DNA of 62,610 bases from Candidatus Poribacteria bacterium (GCA_021295715.1 JAGWBV010000021.1:1-62610); one strand, 5' to 3'; counted from the stretch's first letter, positions 16,980-26,115 are shown. Notes: generated from the sequence alone by a model not told the origin. Translations and numbers: made by a program.

Positions 16980-17210
16980 TTATTGTATTAGAGTTTTAAG
17001 GGTTTTGACGACACACTCAGAGTCGTTTTCAGCCTCTTGAATCTGTTTGGCGAGCGTTTCAACGTCGGACATGCCTACCCATTGCTGCCGTTCTTCGGTG
17101 TAATCGCCTGTGCCAGCCCGAAACTGATGGATAAAACGTACCATTCCAACGGGTCCAAGTTTGTCAACTAATGCCTTAAAACCGAGTTCCAAAATTTGCT
17201 CATCTGTCAT
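16980..17210 (-). CDS. Small hypothetical protein
   Basis: 76 residues, MTDEQILELGFKALVDKLG..., with a GMVRFIHQFRAGTGDYTEERQQW core and a charged helical tail. Short proteins with this L.LGAL...LG...RFI..F..G.GDYT.ER layout occur widely in cyanobacteria and related genomes and are usually unnamed. No strong ribosome site. It is followed by the unknown gene at 16248 on the same strand. Function not known. Confidence 0.65.
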   Translation of the reverse strand: MTDEQILELGFKALVDKLGPVGMVRFIHQFRAGTGDYTEERQQWVGMSDVETLAKQIQEAENDSECVVKTLKTLIQ

Positions 17211-17252
17211 TCTGCTATTCTGTCAACTGGAATTTCAAGGGAAACCATGCCT

Positions 17253-18275
17253 TTATTTTTTCCTGCTCTTATAGGTAGCAATCAGAAAATCCCCCAACTC
17301 CTCAAAGGTATCAAAAATCCGATCACACAAATTCTCAAAGAAGATACTCCGCGTTCCAGGGTAAACCGCATATACGGGCTTATTATGGCGGGAAGCGTAA
17401 TTCATTTCACTCAGAACACCGGGCGATAATTTATCCGTCGGATAAATGACAACCACGAAATCGCTCTGGTGAACGAACTGATAATCCCGTGAAATTGTTC
17501 GCGTTTGAATCTGTTCAATCACTTCCTCACCCATGTCACTCACACGTGGCGCGTCAGCACCTTCATCTTGCGTGAGGGTAACGAGTTCCATATCCTTGAT
17601 CGTGAGTGGATCGAAAACAATAAACGAACGACTCAGTTTTTCCCCAATCTCGCGAATTTTCTCAATTTCCTTTGGCGTATCTCTCAGGAGCGTAATCGGG
17701 TAGCTGAGGTAAAATTTCGGTTTCGGTGAAAAGAGGAGTTCGTAGAAATTCTCGAGATTGTGTTGTCTTGCAACCGTATAATGTGGCTTCTCTGTGAAAT
17801 GTGCCAGTTGCCTCGTCAGAAATTCTTCTTCATCTAACCAAACATTGAGTGCCGCTTTTCCCACGCCTTCCCATTGTGCTGTTTTTTCCATCCGTTCCGA
17901 TATATCGGTGATGTTGTCAACAACGTTAATCAGCAGATCCGGTAGAAGAATTTCGATATCTCTGAAAGAGAACCCTTCAATCAGGCTACCACGCCATCGA
18001 AAGCAGGCGTGCAACCCGATAACAGCGTGCTCATAGTCTTCGGCGCGGCGTGCGATTTCATAGAAAGCCGTCCGTCTTGCCAATGATAAAACCGCTGGAT
18101 CCGAGTCAAGCACTTTGTCTGTGAAATGAACACGAGCCTCCGCAGCAACACGGTGCATAACATCGCCGACGTTGAAGAAACCGATGTTCAGCTTCCTTTT
18201 CATGCACAGTATTTTAAAATTCGCCATCAGTTCTTTGCGACCTGAACAACTGATCCCCGTACAAATGATTTTCAT
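17253..18275 (-). CDS. P-loop kinase-like protein fused to a deoxyribosyltransferase-like domain
   Basis: 340 residues. The N-terminus has a degenerate P-loop, TGISCSGRKE (residues 6-15), in an adenylate-kinase-like domain; the canonical GKS/T lysine position reads as RK. A middle region lines up with LID-type helices (NVWLDEEEFLTRQLAHF). The C-terminal part (about 190-340) resembles nucleoside 2-deoxyribosyltransferases: FYLSYPITLLRD, then DFVVVIYPTDKLSPGVLSEMN at about 272-292 with a candidate catalytic Glu near 290, then KPVYAVYPG. It may sense or modify a nucleotide. The ATG directly follows an F1 tail. No partner gene is clear. Confidence 0.6.
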   Translation of the reverse strand: MKIICTGISCSGRKELMANFKILCMKRKLNIGFFNVGDVMHRVAAEARVHFTDKVLDSDPAVLSLARRTAFYEIARRAEDYEHAVIGLHACFRWRGSLIEGFSFRDIEILLPDLLINVVDNITDISERMEKTAQWEGVGKAALNVWLDEEEFLTRQLAHFTEKPHYTVARQHNLENFYELLFSPKPKFYLSYPITLLRDTPKEIEKIREIGEKLSRSFIVFDPLTIKDMELVTLTQDEGADAPRVSDMGEEVIEQIQTRTISRDYQFVHQSDFVVVIYPTDKLSPGVLSEMNYASRHNKPVYAVYPGTRSIFFENLCDRIFDTFEELGDFLIATYKSRKK

Positions 18276-18276
18276 G

Positions 18277-18363
18277 TTTTTAATTTTCCTTGCGGAGTAA
18301 TCAAGCGGGTTTGAACTGTTGTGTGCCTTCCACCTATCCGTCCTCCACTTCGTTACGGACTAC
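18277..18363 (-). repeat. F1 repeat, copy 8, abutting a start codon
   Basis: Minus-strand copy; hairpin GTCC-GTAACGAAGTGGA-GGAC, a third paired version of the stem. The tail CCGCAAGGAAAATTAAAAA ends one or two bases before the ATG of the kinase-like gene at 18275. Confidence 0.8.
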
Positions 18364-18411
18364 AGGTTTTTGAGGGTGTCGTAAGAGAGACCCTTTGTTA
18401 GACGGGAACCT

Positions 18412-18450
18412 CTTAACTGACTGCCGATTGCCGACTGCTAATTGCGAATT
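18412..18450. repeat. F2 words overlapping the end of the PhyH gene
   Basis: TTAACTGACTGCCGATTGCC and following TGCTAATTGC units. Read on the minus strand, the AATTAG of the repeat gives the last Asn codon and stop codon of the PhyH gene at 18438. Confidence 0.65.
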
Positions 18451-19226
18451 GCCGCGAGTGCTTCCTGCTCCTCTTTCTGCCACGGACGATGCGCGGGTGT
18501 ATCCAGTTTCTTGGGCGGTCCGCTGAACACAAGGATATACGCTCTACGCACTTCCGGTGTGCTGTTCGGTGCAGAATAGTGCAAAGTCCGACAATGATGA
18601 AACGTCGCACCGCCTGCCGGTATCGGGCACGCCACTGCCTCTGATACGTCGACATCATCTGTCACCAACCCGTGCACCAGTGGATCGTTATCAATGTGCC
18701 GATGCCAACGCACCGCGCCTTTGTGAGATTTCGGGATAAATTGTAGGCACCCACTCTCAACTGTCGCCTTGTTCAGCGGGAGCCAAACACTCAAGCTGTG
18801 CGGCAGTACCTCTGGATTCCAGTACGCTTCATCTTGATGCCAAGGCGTTTCATTGCCGTAGTGCGCAGGCTTCAAAATCATGTGTCCACCACCGCTCACC
18901 TTGTCAGTCAATACACGAAGCAATTTCGCCGCGAGTCGCTGCGCGTTTCGGAAATAGACAGTCTCACGGAGTTCCGGGAATCGTGCCTCTGGACCCAACA
19001 CTTGCGGCAACGTCTCTCGTCCGTTATGCGCACGTGGACCCGCAAGATCGAAGTAGCGTCCCTCCGCTTCCCCAGTCCGTTTCGTGAAGAGTTCATCGTA
19101 AATGCCTTTAAGCCATTCAACCTCTTCATCTGTTGTAATACGCGGAATACTCAAGTATCCGTTCTCTTGAAAGAAGGTGACCTGTTCATCAGTTACATCA
19201 ACGTAAAAATCATTCTTGGATTTCAT
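18438..19226 (-). CDS. Phytanoyl-CoA dioxygenase family protein
   Basis: 262 residues of the PhyH family of Fe(II)/2-oxoglutarate dioxygenases. The iron site is His130 and Asp132 in WHQDEAYW, with the distal His216 in RTLHYSAPNS. Arg227 or Arg228 should bind 2-oxoglutarate. The surrounding GNETPWHQD, LPLNKATVESGCLQFIPKSH and PIPAGGATFHH segments are typical. It starts 4 bp after the sppA stop on the same strand, so the two are probably cotranscribed. The C-terminal Arg-Asn and stop come from an F2 repeat. PhyH paralogues are known to be abundant in Poribacteria; the substrate is unknown. Confidence 0.9.
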   Translation of the reverse strand: MKSKNDFYVDVTDEQVTFFQENGYLSIPRITTDEEVEWLKGIYDELFTKRTGEAEGRYFDLAGPRAHNGRETLPQVLGPEARFPELRETVYFRNAQRLAAKLLRVLTDKVSGGGHMILKPAHYGNETPWHQDEAYWNPEVLPHSLSVWLPLNKATVESGCLQFIPKSHKGAVRWHRHIDNDPLVHGLVTDDVDVSEAVACPIPAGGATFHHCRTLHYSAPNSTPEVRRAYILVFSGPPKKLDTPAHRPWQKEEQEALAAIRN

Positions 19227-19230
19227 AAAA

Positions 19231-21084
19231 TCACCGGATTAAGAGGTCGTAAGGTAAAATTGTTACGACTTGTGTCCCATCTTCAAAACCAAACAGGCTC
19301 AGCCACGTGACGACATGTTGCCACCGCGCTCCAAACAGGAAATGGAAGGCAGGAAGGAGAGAAGGTGGGAATCCCCATCCTTCCAATCTTCCAACCTTCC
19401 AATCTCCTAACTGAATCGAACCCTCCATGTCTTTGATCATCCGTTCCATGAGTTGCTCAAAAAAGGGTTTCTGCTCTGGTAACACGATAAGGTTAATTGC
19501 GTCATCATCGGTAAAACCCGCCTGCTCTTTAGCGATAGACAGTGCAGTTTCAAGCCCACCGAGTTCATCAACGAGTCCAAGTGTTTTCGCCTGCTTACCT
19601 GTCCAGACGCGGCCTTGTGCGATCTCATCAATTTCATCAAAGGATTTGCTTCTACCCGCTGCTGCCTTACTGACAAAATCCTTATACACCGTTTTCATCA
19701 TCTTTTCGACGCGTTCCCGCTCGGTCGGTGTAAAGCCACCGTAGTCCGAGTAGAGGGTCGCGTTCTGCCCGTGTGCGATGATTTCCTTCGTCAACCCAAC
19801 TTTCTTATAAAACCCCTTCATGTTCAGTTTACCACCGAACACACCGATTGAGCCTGTCAGTGTGCTGGGGTGTGCGACGATTGTCCCCGCTGCCATCGCG
19901 ATATAATAACCACCAGATGCCGCAATATCTCCCATAGAAACGACGACCGGCTTCTCGCGCTGTGTGAGCATCACTTCCCGCCAAATCAGATCCGAGGCGA
20001 GGGCAGAACCCCCCGGACTGTCTATACGTAGCACGACTGCCCGAACGGAGTCATCGGTGCGTGCTTTCTCAAACGCCTCCTTTAACGTCTCTGGCGTAAT
20101 CACCGGCATCGAAGCGAGAAACGACTCAACATCCGGTAATATGGGTCCATCCGCATAAATAAGCGCGATCTGATTTTCCGACGTGCTGGTCGGTGTCCGC
20201 TGGGGTGGATTTAACAGACTCAGTAACTGCATGAGTCCGGCGAAGCTGTTCATATCTGGCACTTTTCGCTTACGCTCGTAGTCCGGTTTAACGACCTGAA
20301 CATCTTCGTCTGGAGACGCTGTTTTCAAGGTATCAAGAAGTTCGTCGTAGTATTGCAACGCATCAACCAAATTCTCCTGATGTGCCTCTTTCGCAGTGAA
20401 CGGTCCGCTGTTTATCAAGTCCGACACGCCTTCCGCAGTGATACCCTCTCGGCTCTCTGCAATATGCGCCAACAATTGGGCATATAAATCGTCCAGCAAC
20501 GTAGTCATCGACTCACGAAAGGCATCAGACATGCCGTCCCGCATATAAGGCTCAACACCCGACTTGTATTTTCCCATTACCAACATATCGGCTTCGATGT
20601 CCAACTTGTCCAGCAACCCCTTATAGAAGAGGACTTCGGCACGTAACCCCATTAAATTGAGGCTTCCAGTAGGCATCAGGACAACACGTTCCATCGTAGC
20701 GGCGAGGAGATATTCGGCATTACCGCCACTTTCCAGGTACCCGATTGTTTCTTTTTCGGTTTCTCCGAATTCATGGAGTTTATTGCGAATCTCTTGGAGC
20801 GTTGCCCACCCCACGCTGACATTGTCTATTTTGAAAATAATCCCTGTAATGTCATCATCTGTTTTGAGCGTATCTAATTTTTTAAAGAGACCACGTAGTG
20901 TTTTTGTCGAGGAGGTCCCAAAGGTGCTGATCGTTTTGGTATCGGCGTAGGCGCCGTTCAATGTAAACTCAACATATTTTTTAACAAGGGGCGCGGCTTC
21001 TTCCACCGCGTGTTCCTCAGCAAACACCGGCGAAGCGAGGACAAGCAACGCCAATAGAAACGTGTATTTTTGTAGGAATCTCAT
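19231..21084 (-). CDS. sppA: Signal peptide peptidase SppA, long (67K) type
   Basis: 617 residues from the ATG at 21084, six bases after AAGGAG; longer ORF starts lack this. The signal peptide or anchor is MRFLQKYTFLLALLVLASPVFA. Two tandem S49 domains are present. The N-terminal one carries the general-base Lys174 (GKYKSGVEPYMRD) and the C-terminal one the nucleophile Ser390 (DIAASGGYYIAM). It would degrade cleaved signal peptides in the membrane. The tail is unusual: residues 559-583 are encoded by a low-complexity intergenic-type repeat inserted in frame just before the conserved final LPYDLLIR. It lies between the WD40 genes and PhyH on the same strand. A short SppA is also present at 50476. 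Confidence 0.92.
   Translation of the reverse strand: MRFLQKYTFLLALLVLASPVFAEEHAVEEAAPLVKKYVEFTLNGAYADTKTISTFGTSSTKTLRGLFKKLDTLKTDDDITGIIFKIDNVSVGWATLQEIRNKLHEFGETEKETIGYLESGGNAEYLLAATMERVVLMPTGSLNLMGLRAEVLFYKGLLDKLDIEADMLVMGKYKSGVEPYMRDGMSDAFRESMTTLLDDLYAQLLAHIAESREGITAEGVSDLINSGPFTAKEAHQENLVDALQYYDELLDTLKTASPDEDVQVVKPDYERKRKVPDMNSFAGLMQLLSLLNPPQRTPTSTSENQIALIYADGPILPDVESFLASMPVITPETLKEAFEKARTDDSVRAVVLRIDSPGGSALASDLIWREVMLTQREKPVVVSMGDIAASGGYYIAMAAGTIVAHPSTLTGSIGVFGGKLNMKGFYKKVGLTKEIIAHGQNATLYSDYGGFTPTERERVEKMMKTVYKDFVSKAAAGRSKSFDEIDEIAQGRVWTGKQAKTLGLVDELGGLETALSIAKEQAGFTDDDAINLIVLPEQKPFFEQLMERMIKDMEGSIQLGDWKVGRLEGWGFPPSLLPAFHFLFGARWQHVVTWLSLFGFEDGTQVVTILPYDLLIR
19336..19410 (-). repeat. Low-complexity repeat inserted in frame in sppA
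   Basis: On the coding strand it reads as TTGGAAGGTTGGAAGATTGG followed by GAAGGATGGGGATTCCC and CT-rich words. It encodes 25 residues (LGDWKVGRLEGWG...). It has the look of an intergenic repeat and no counterpart in SppA families, yet keeps the reading frame open. Confidence 0.7.
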
Positions 21085-21190
21085 CGATTTCTCCTTCTTT
21101 TTATGTATCCAATTTGACGTTGCTATTCTACTATAAAACCGTGAGTGTGTCAAGTCACAAATCCTTCTGAACCAGAGGTGTCCAATTTCT

Positions 21191-21225
21191 CTGTAGGAGG
21201 GAACTCCGATTTCCGACTCTTCCTG
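21191..21225. repeat. F4 hairpin unit
   Basis: CTGTAGGAGGGAACTCCGAT followed by TTCCGACTCTTCCTGA. Same unit as 1704-1730; here one stem pair is a G-T wobble. It lies between the WD40 gene stop (21227) and the sppA start. Confidence 0.7.
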
Positions 21226-21226
21226 A

Positions 21227-23305
21227 CTATTCTCCAATATGCTGCGCAACCAAAGTCAAATCCAAGATATTGACGACCCCATCGCCGTTGAGATCCGGTG
21301 AATTCTCTCCAAAGCGCGAGGCAATAAACGTCAGGTCCAGGATATTCACGACCCCATCGCCGTTGACATCCCACGGAACTTGTGATGGTGGCGATGCAAT
21401 CTCCCACAAGAGAATCGTGCCGTCCCAACTCCCACTCGCAAGTGTCCTGCTATCGGGTGAAAACGTCAACTGTGTTATATCTTTTGTATGCCCCTTGAGG
21501 ACAGTAGCAGGTGAGTCTTGAGGTCCGTGTGTACGGAAGGTGGATGCATCCCATAGTAGAATTGTGCTGTCCCAACTCCCACTCGCAAACGACCCCCCAT
21601 CTGGCGAGAATGCTAAGGCACCCACCTCACCTGTATGCCCTCTGAGAATAGAAAGCCGCTCTGTAGTCTCTGCATCCCATAACTGAATCGGTCCGTAAGC
21701 TCCACTACTTGCCAAGGTTTTACTATCCGGCGAGAACGCCAACCCAAAAACATCATCCCTACGTCCGCCAGCCCTTTCCTGTTTGCCAAGTGTCGCGCGA
21801 TGTTGCCCTGAAGCGACATCCCACAAGAGAACTGCTTTGTCCCCACCGCCACTTGCCAACGTCTTGCCATCCGGCGAAAACGCCAATTCAAAAATCCAGT
21901 GTATATGTCCTTCAAGGGTAGTTTGGTGTTCTCCAGTTGCTAAATCCCACAGAAGAATCTTATTACTTCCATTCGTACTCGCAAGGGTTCTACCGTCTGG
22001 AGAAAACGCCGCTGTACCGAAGAAATCTGGCAACGTGAGGAGTGTCTGTGCGCCATCGGTTACATGCCAGAGATGAACCCTGCCTTCAGAACTTACCCTA
22101 TTGATATAAGCTATGCCATCCGGTAAAAACGCTGCTGCCCGAATCCAACCGTTATGTCCGGTAAAGACGGATTCCTGCTCTCGTGCTGTTTCTGCATTCC
22201 ATAGACGGAGGATACCCTCCTCACTTCCATTCACAAGCATGCTGCCATCTGGAAAAAAGTCAAGTGCCGTAACAACCCTTGGGTGTGCATGGAGCACAGT
22301 CTTCGGTTGAATATCAACAGTGTTTGGTGTCTGCAGGGTGTCCCACAATCGAACTGTATTATCATCACCTACACTGGCAAGTGTTCTGCTATCCGGCGAA
22401 AACGCAAGGGAATGGATATGCCATCCATGTGCTGCAAGCATCCTCCGCTGTTGTCCGGTGCCTGTATCCCACAAGCGAATTGTGCCGTTTCCACTCCCAC
22501 TGGCGAGGAATGTGCCCTCCGGTGAGAACGCGACGGCAGAAACAATATGTGTATGTCCTGTGAAGCTATCTCGAAGTTGATGCGTCTCCATATCCCACAA
22601 GCGAATTCTATTGGCACTGTCTCCACTCGTGAGGGTCGTGCCATCAGAAGAAAATGCCAAAGCCCAAACCGGAGTCCTTATATGAACAACATCGTGTTCA
22701 CCAGTGGCAACATCCCACAACCGAACCTTGCCATCCCGACTCCCGCCTGCAAGTGTTCTGCCATCCGGCGAAAACGTCACGGCTCTGAGACCTTCCGTGT
22801 GTCCTATAAAGGTAGCACGATGTTGGGCAGTAGCGACATCCCACAACTGGACGATATCCTCATAATCCGCACCACTCGCGAGCATGCTACCATCCGGGGA
22901 AAAAGCGAGCGTTACGATTCGACGCGCATGCGCGTTGAGTGTAGCATGCAATTGTCCGGTCGCGACATCCCACAAAAGAAGCGCACCATCCTCACCGCCA
23001 CCAGCGAGTATCGTCCCATCAGGCGAATATACACAGGACCAGATGCCACGCGTCTGATCCGTGAGCAGGTCAATTTCTTGGTAGGTCTGCGCATCATAAA
23101 TCCAGATGCCTATGGAACTTCCTACAGCGATTTGGGTGCCATCCGGCGAAAACTGAACACCAGTCGGCTTGCCTTTACTCAGCCGCGCACTCGTACCTTC
23201 GGGCAAATGCCAGCGAGCGGAGTCTACCGTGAAACCTTCGGGCAAAAACAGAACAAAAGTGAATAGCGGAGAGAAAAGAAAAAAGAGAATCTTTGGTTTT
23301 TGCAT
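21227..23305 (-). CDS. Secreted WD40-repeat protein with C-terminal dockerin-like calcium loops
   Basis: 692 residues: a signal peptide (MQKPKILFFLFSPLFTFVLFLP), then about 13 WD40 repeats each built as LAFSPDG..LASG...-I.LWD, forming one or two beta-propellers. The last 47 residues (646-692) contain two DxNGDGVVNILDLT loops, the calcium-binding pattern of dockerin type I. Probably exported and anchored or docked outside the cell, with the propellers as protein- or glycan-binding surfaces. The start follows a GGAGGTGGAG site overlapping the stop of the preceding paralogue (3-bp gap), implying translational coupling. Ligand unknown; no cohesin is seen in the window. Confidence 0.88.
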   Translation of the reverse strand: MQKPKILFFLFSPLFTFVLFLPEGFTVDSARWHLPEGTSARLSKGKPTGVQFSPDGTQIAVGSSIGIWIYDAQTYQEIDLLTDQTRGIWSCVYSPDGTILAGGGEDGALLLWDVATGQLHATLNAHARRIVTLAFSPDGSMLASGADYEDIVQLWDVATAQHRATFIGHTEGLRAVTFSPDGRTLAGGSRDGKVRLWDVATGEHDVVHIRTPVWALAFSSDGTTLTSGDSANRIRLWDMETHQLRDSFTGHTHIVSAVAFSPEGTFLASGSGNGTIRLWDTGTGQQRRMLAAHGWHIHSLAFSPDSRTLASVGDDNTVRLWDTLQTPNTVDIQPKTVLHAHPRVVTALDFFPDGSMLVNGSEEGILRLWNAETAREQESVFTGHNGWIRAAAFLPDGIAYINRVSSEGRVHLWHVTDGAQTLLTLPDFFGTAAFSPDGRTLASTNGSNKILLWDLATGEHQTTLEGHIHWIFELAFSPDGKTLASGGGDKAVLLWDVASGQHRATLGKQERAGGRRDDVFGLAFSPDSKTLASSGAYGPIQLWDAETTERLSILRGHTGEVGALAFSPDGGSFASGSWDSTILLWDASTFRTHGPQDSPATVLKGHTKDITQLTFSPDSRTLASGSWDGTILLWEIASPPSQVPWDVNGDGVVNILDLTFIASRFGENSPDLNGDGVVNILDLTLVAQHIGE

Positions 23306-23308
23306 TTT

Positions 23309-24781
23309 CTACTCCACCTCCTCAGAAAGATGACTCGCCACGGATGTCAAATCCAAAATATTGACGATACCATCACCGTTGACATCTGCTGGTGATTGTT
23401 CTAAACGTGAGGCAACCAGCGTCAAATCCAAAATATTGACGACACCATCGCCGTTAACATCCGGGAAATCCTGTCCGAAACTATTGGCAACCAGCGTCAA
23501 GTCTTCGACATTAACAACACCATCACCATTAACCTGCCTTGTATGCGCTTTTAACACTGTTTCCGATCGTTGTGTATCTACATTCCACAACCGAATCGGG
23601 GCTTCCCAACTGCCACTGATAAGTCTGCGACCATAAGTTCCACTCGCAAGCGTCCGACCGTTCGGAGAGAGTGCCATCGCAGTAATCCCATCCGTATGCC
23701 CTTTTAGCGTGGTTTCTTGGAGGTGACCGCCACTCGCGTCCCACGATCGAATTGTCCCGTCACGACTTGCACTGGCAAAAGTTGTGCCATCCATCGAAAA
23801 GACAATATCGGCGACTTCTTGCGTATGCGCGCTGAGTGTCCTGATGTGTTGTCCAGTGCTCGCGTCCCATAAGCGAATTTCACCGCGCCGACTGCCACTG
23901 ACAAGCATTTCGCCATCTGCGGAAAACGCAACCGAGGTGAGCCAATCCGCACTCCCTATGAAAGTGGATAGCTGGCTTTTAGTGCTTACATCCCACAACC
24001 GAATTGTACCGTCCCAGCTCGCACTGACGAGTGTTTTTCCATCCGATGAAAACACAACCGCTTCAATCTCTGACGTGTGTCCTTCAAGCGTCGCGAGGTG
24101 TTGGTTCGTGGCGATGTCCCACAACTGAATCAGATAATTGCTACTTGTAAGCGGTAACTCTTGCCCCCCATTGGCAAGGAGCCTGCCATCTGGTGAGAAC
24201 GCGAGAGCCCTGGCTCTGCCCGTATACGCTTTTAGGCGAGCCTTGTGTTGTCCAGTTTCTACATCCCACAAACGCACAGATCCGTAACTACTACTGGCAA
24301 GGGTTTTACCAGCCGGCGAAAATGCCACAGCCCAGATGCCATACCTGTGCTGCGTAAAAGAAACTTTGTGTTGCTGGGTTTCCACATCCCACAAACGGAT
24401 GGTGGTATCCGAACTACCACTGGCGAGGGTCTTGCCATCTGGTGAGAACGCCACACTCAAGACTGACTGTGTATGCCCCGTGAACAGGGCAACCTCTGCA
24501 CCCGTGCGTACATTATAGAGCCAAACACCGATAGAGCCAGCGACGGCAACAAGGTGTCCATCAGGTGAAAACTTTATATCATTTATAGTCCCTTTTCCGA
24601 TGCGGGTTTTCGCACCTACAGGTAACTGCAATTGGGTATAATCTTGCGCATGGATGTTGAGCGGAAAGAGGATGGCAGTTAAAAGCAACGCCAAACTAAA
24701 AAATTGGAGATGGATAGTGCCGCGCAACTGGACCCGCGTGTAAAGTGTCTCCATGCGAAAACGTAGTTGCTTAGTCTGCAT
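23309..24781 (-). CDS. Secreted WD40-repeat protein with three dockerin-like calcium loops
   Basis: 490 residues. An N-terminal basic stretch is followed by a hydrophobic FFSLALLLTAILFPLNIHAQ segment (signal peptide). Some eight WD40 repeats follow. Residues 416-490 hold three NGDG(V/I)VN loops. The propeller runs directly into the loops at KAHTRQVNGDG, so the last blade looks cut short. AGGAGC lies six bases before the ATG. It is the middle gene of three tandem paralogues in one operon. Loop number (two, three, two) varies between them, indicating duplication within the loop module. Confidence 0.87.
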   Translation of the reverse strand: MQTKQLRFRMETLYTRVQLRGTIHLQFFSLALLLTAILFPLNIHAQDYTQLQLPVGAKTRIGKGTINDIKFSPDGHLVAVAGSIGVWLYNVRTGAEVALFTGHTQSVLSVAFSPDGKTLASGSSDTTIRLWDVETQQHKVSFTQHRYGIWAVAFSPAGKTLASSSYGSVRLWDVETGQHKARLKAYTGRARALAFSPDGRLLANGGQELPLTSSNYLIQLWDIATNQHLATLEGHTSEIEAVVFSSDGKTLVSASWDGTIRLWDVSTKSQLSTFIGSADWLTSVAFSADGEMLVSGSRRGEIRLWDASTGQHIRTLSAHTQEVADIVFSMDGTTFASASRDGTIRSWDASGGHLQETTLKGHTDGITAMALSPNGRTLASGTYGRRLISGSWEAPIRLWNVDTQRSETVLKAHTRQVNGDGVVNVEDLTLVANSFGQDFPDVNGDGVVNILDLTLVASRLEQSPADVNGDGIVNILDLTSVASHLSEEVE

Positions 24782-24791
24782 AAGTTTGCTC

Positions 24792-25970
24792 CTATTGCCT
24801 TATATGTTGTGCAACGAGTACCAAATCCAAAACGTTGACGATACCATCGCCGTTGAGGTCGGGTGAACTTTGCCCAAAACGCGACGCAACAAACGTCAAG
24901 TCCAAGATATTCACGACCCCATCGTTATTGACATCCGACGGCATCCGGGCAAGACGAGCAGTCAGAGGTCTCAGTTGGATTGTGCCATCCAAACTTGCGG
25001 TTGCGAGTGCTTTGCCATCGGAACCATGGACATCCGGTAGGAACGCTAAAGCGAGGACTGGAGCGGTATACTCTCCAAATATTGCCTGTAATTGCTCGGT
25101 ATGTGGATCCCACATACGAATTGTGTTATCCCAACCCGCACTCGCAAGCGTTATCCCATTAATGCCGTAGACATCCGGTGCAAACGCTAAAGCGAAAACC
25201 GGGGCAGTGTGGTTCTCAAAAGTCGTCATGAGTTGCCCGGTGTGTATATGCCACACACGAATTGTACTCTCTGCGTCCGAGTTCCAATATCCGCCGCTTG
25301 CCAAAGTTTGACTATCCGGCGAGAATGCGAGTGCCTGAATTGAATCGACAGGTGCGGAGAGGCGATGTCGGAGTTGAAAAGTTTCTACATCCCATAACAA
25401 GATTGTGCCATAGAAACTCGCACTCGCAAGCGTCTTGCTATCGGGTGAGAAGGCTAACGTGGTAACCATATCCCGGTGTCCGCGAAGGACTGTGGCACGG
25501 TTAATCTGTCCCAAAGTTAAATCCCACAAACGTATCTCCTTGAAACTTCCACTGGCGAGCATGTTCCCATCGGGAGAGAATGCCAACGCAACGACCGGAT
25601 CGGTATGGCTTATAAGATTTGTTATGTTTTCACGGGTCTGTGCGTTCCAGAGGTGGATAGTAGAACTTTCATTCGTACTTGCGATGATGCGATTGTCGGG
25701 GGAAAATGCCAACGCCGTCACGTGCCGAATTAACGAGGGTAGCAGGGCAAATGCTTCACCAGTATAGGTATCATATAGGGTAATACCGTTTATGCCTGCG
25801 ATGGCGAGTTGTGTGCCATCAGGGGAGAAGACTATAGCGTTTGTTAAGGTTGGGCCGGGGTAGGTCTTGTTGCCTTTGAACACGTGCCATTGCGTCACAT
25901 CTTGGGCGAAACTGCCGGGTAGGAGCAGGGCATAGACGAACAGGGGGATAAAGATTCGGTAGTATTTCAC
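24792..25970 (-). CDS. Secreted WD40-repeat protein with dockerin-like calcium loops
   Basis: 392 residues from a GTG at 25970 with no clear ribosome site. Signal peptide MKYYRIFIPLFVYALLLPGSFA, then about seven WD40 repeats (one propeller). Residues 346-392 have two calcium loops (DVNNDGVVNILDLT and DLNGDGIVNVLDLV). First gene of the three-paralogue operon that continues to 21227. Two blades carry odd insertions (PDVYGINGITLA and PDVHGSDGKALA) not seen in the other paralogues. Role unknown beyond extracellular binding. Confidence 0.86.
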   Translation of the reverse strand: MKYYRIFIPLFVYALLLPGSFAQDVTQWHVFKGNKTYPGPTLTNAIVFSPDGTQLAIAGINGITLYDTYTGEAFALLPSLIRHVTALAFSPDNRIIASTNESSTIHLWNAQTRENITNLISHTDPVVALAFSPDGNMLASGSFKEIRLWDLTLGQINRATVLRGHRDMVTTLAFSPDSKTLASASFYGTILLWDVETFQLRHRLSAPVDSIQALAFSPDSQTLASGGYWNSDAESTIRVWHIHTGQLMTTFENHTAPVFALAFAPDVYGINGITLASAGWDNTIRMWDPHTEQLQAIFGEYTAPVLALAFLPDVHGSDGKALATASLDGTIQLRPLTARLARMPSDVNNDGVVNILDLTFVASRFGQSSPDLNGDGIVNVLDLVLVAQHIRQ

Positions 25971-26115
25971 GGTTCAGTAGTTAACAGTCGTCATGCTTTG
26001 CAGTGAGAACAGTTATCAGAAGAATAGTTGTCAGATGTTAGTCGGAGGGTTTTGTTTAACAACATCCTCTTGTCACTGAAACTAATACCTCTGATAACTG
26101 ATGACTGACAACTAT
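25971..26115. other. Short gap with inverted GTTATCAGA/TCTGATAAC words
   Basis: AGTTATCAGA and AGTTGTCAG near 26005-26035 recur inverted as TCTGATAACT and CTGACAACT near 26090-26112. It lies between the hslU stop and the first WD40 gene and could act as a terminator for hslUV. Confidence 0.45.

Noticed and set aside
16248-17210. Toxin-antitoxin pair
   Set aside because: The two small genes are separated by about 200 bp of repeats and match no toxin or antitoxin family I can name.
22547-23266. 239-residue plus-strand ORF
   Set aside because: Antisense shadow of the WD40 repeats; the repeating structure keeps the opposite frame open.
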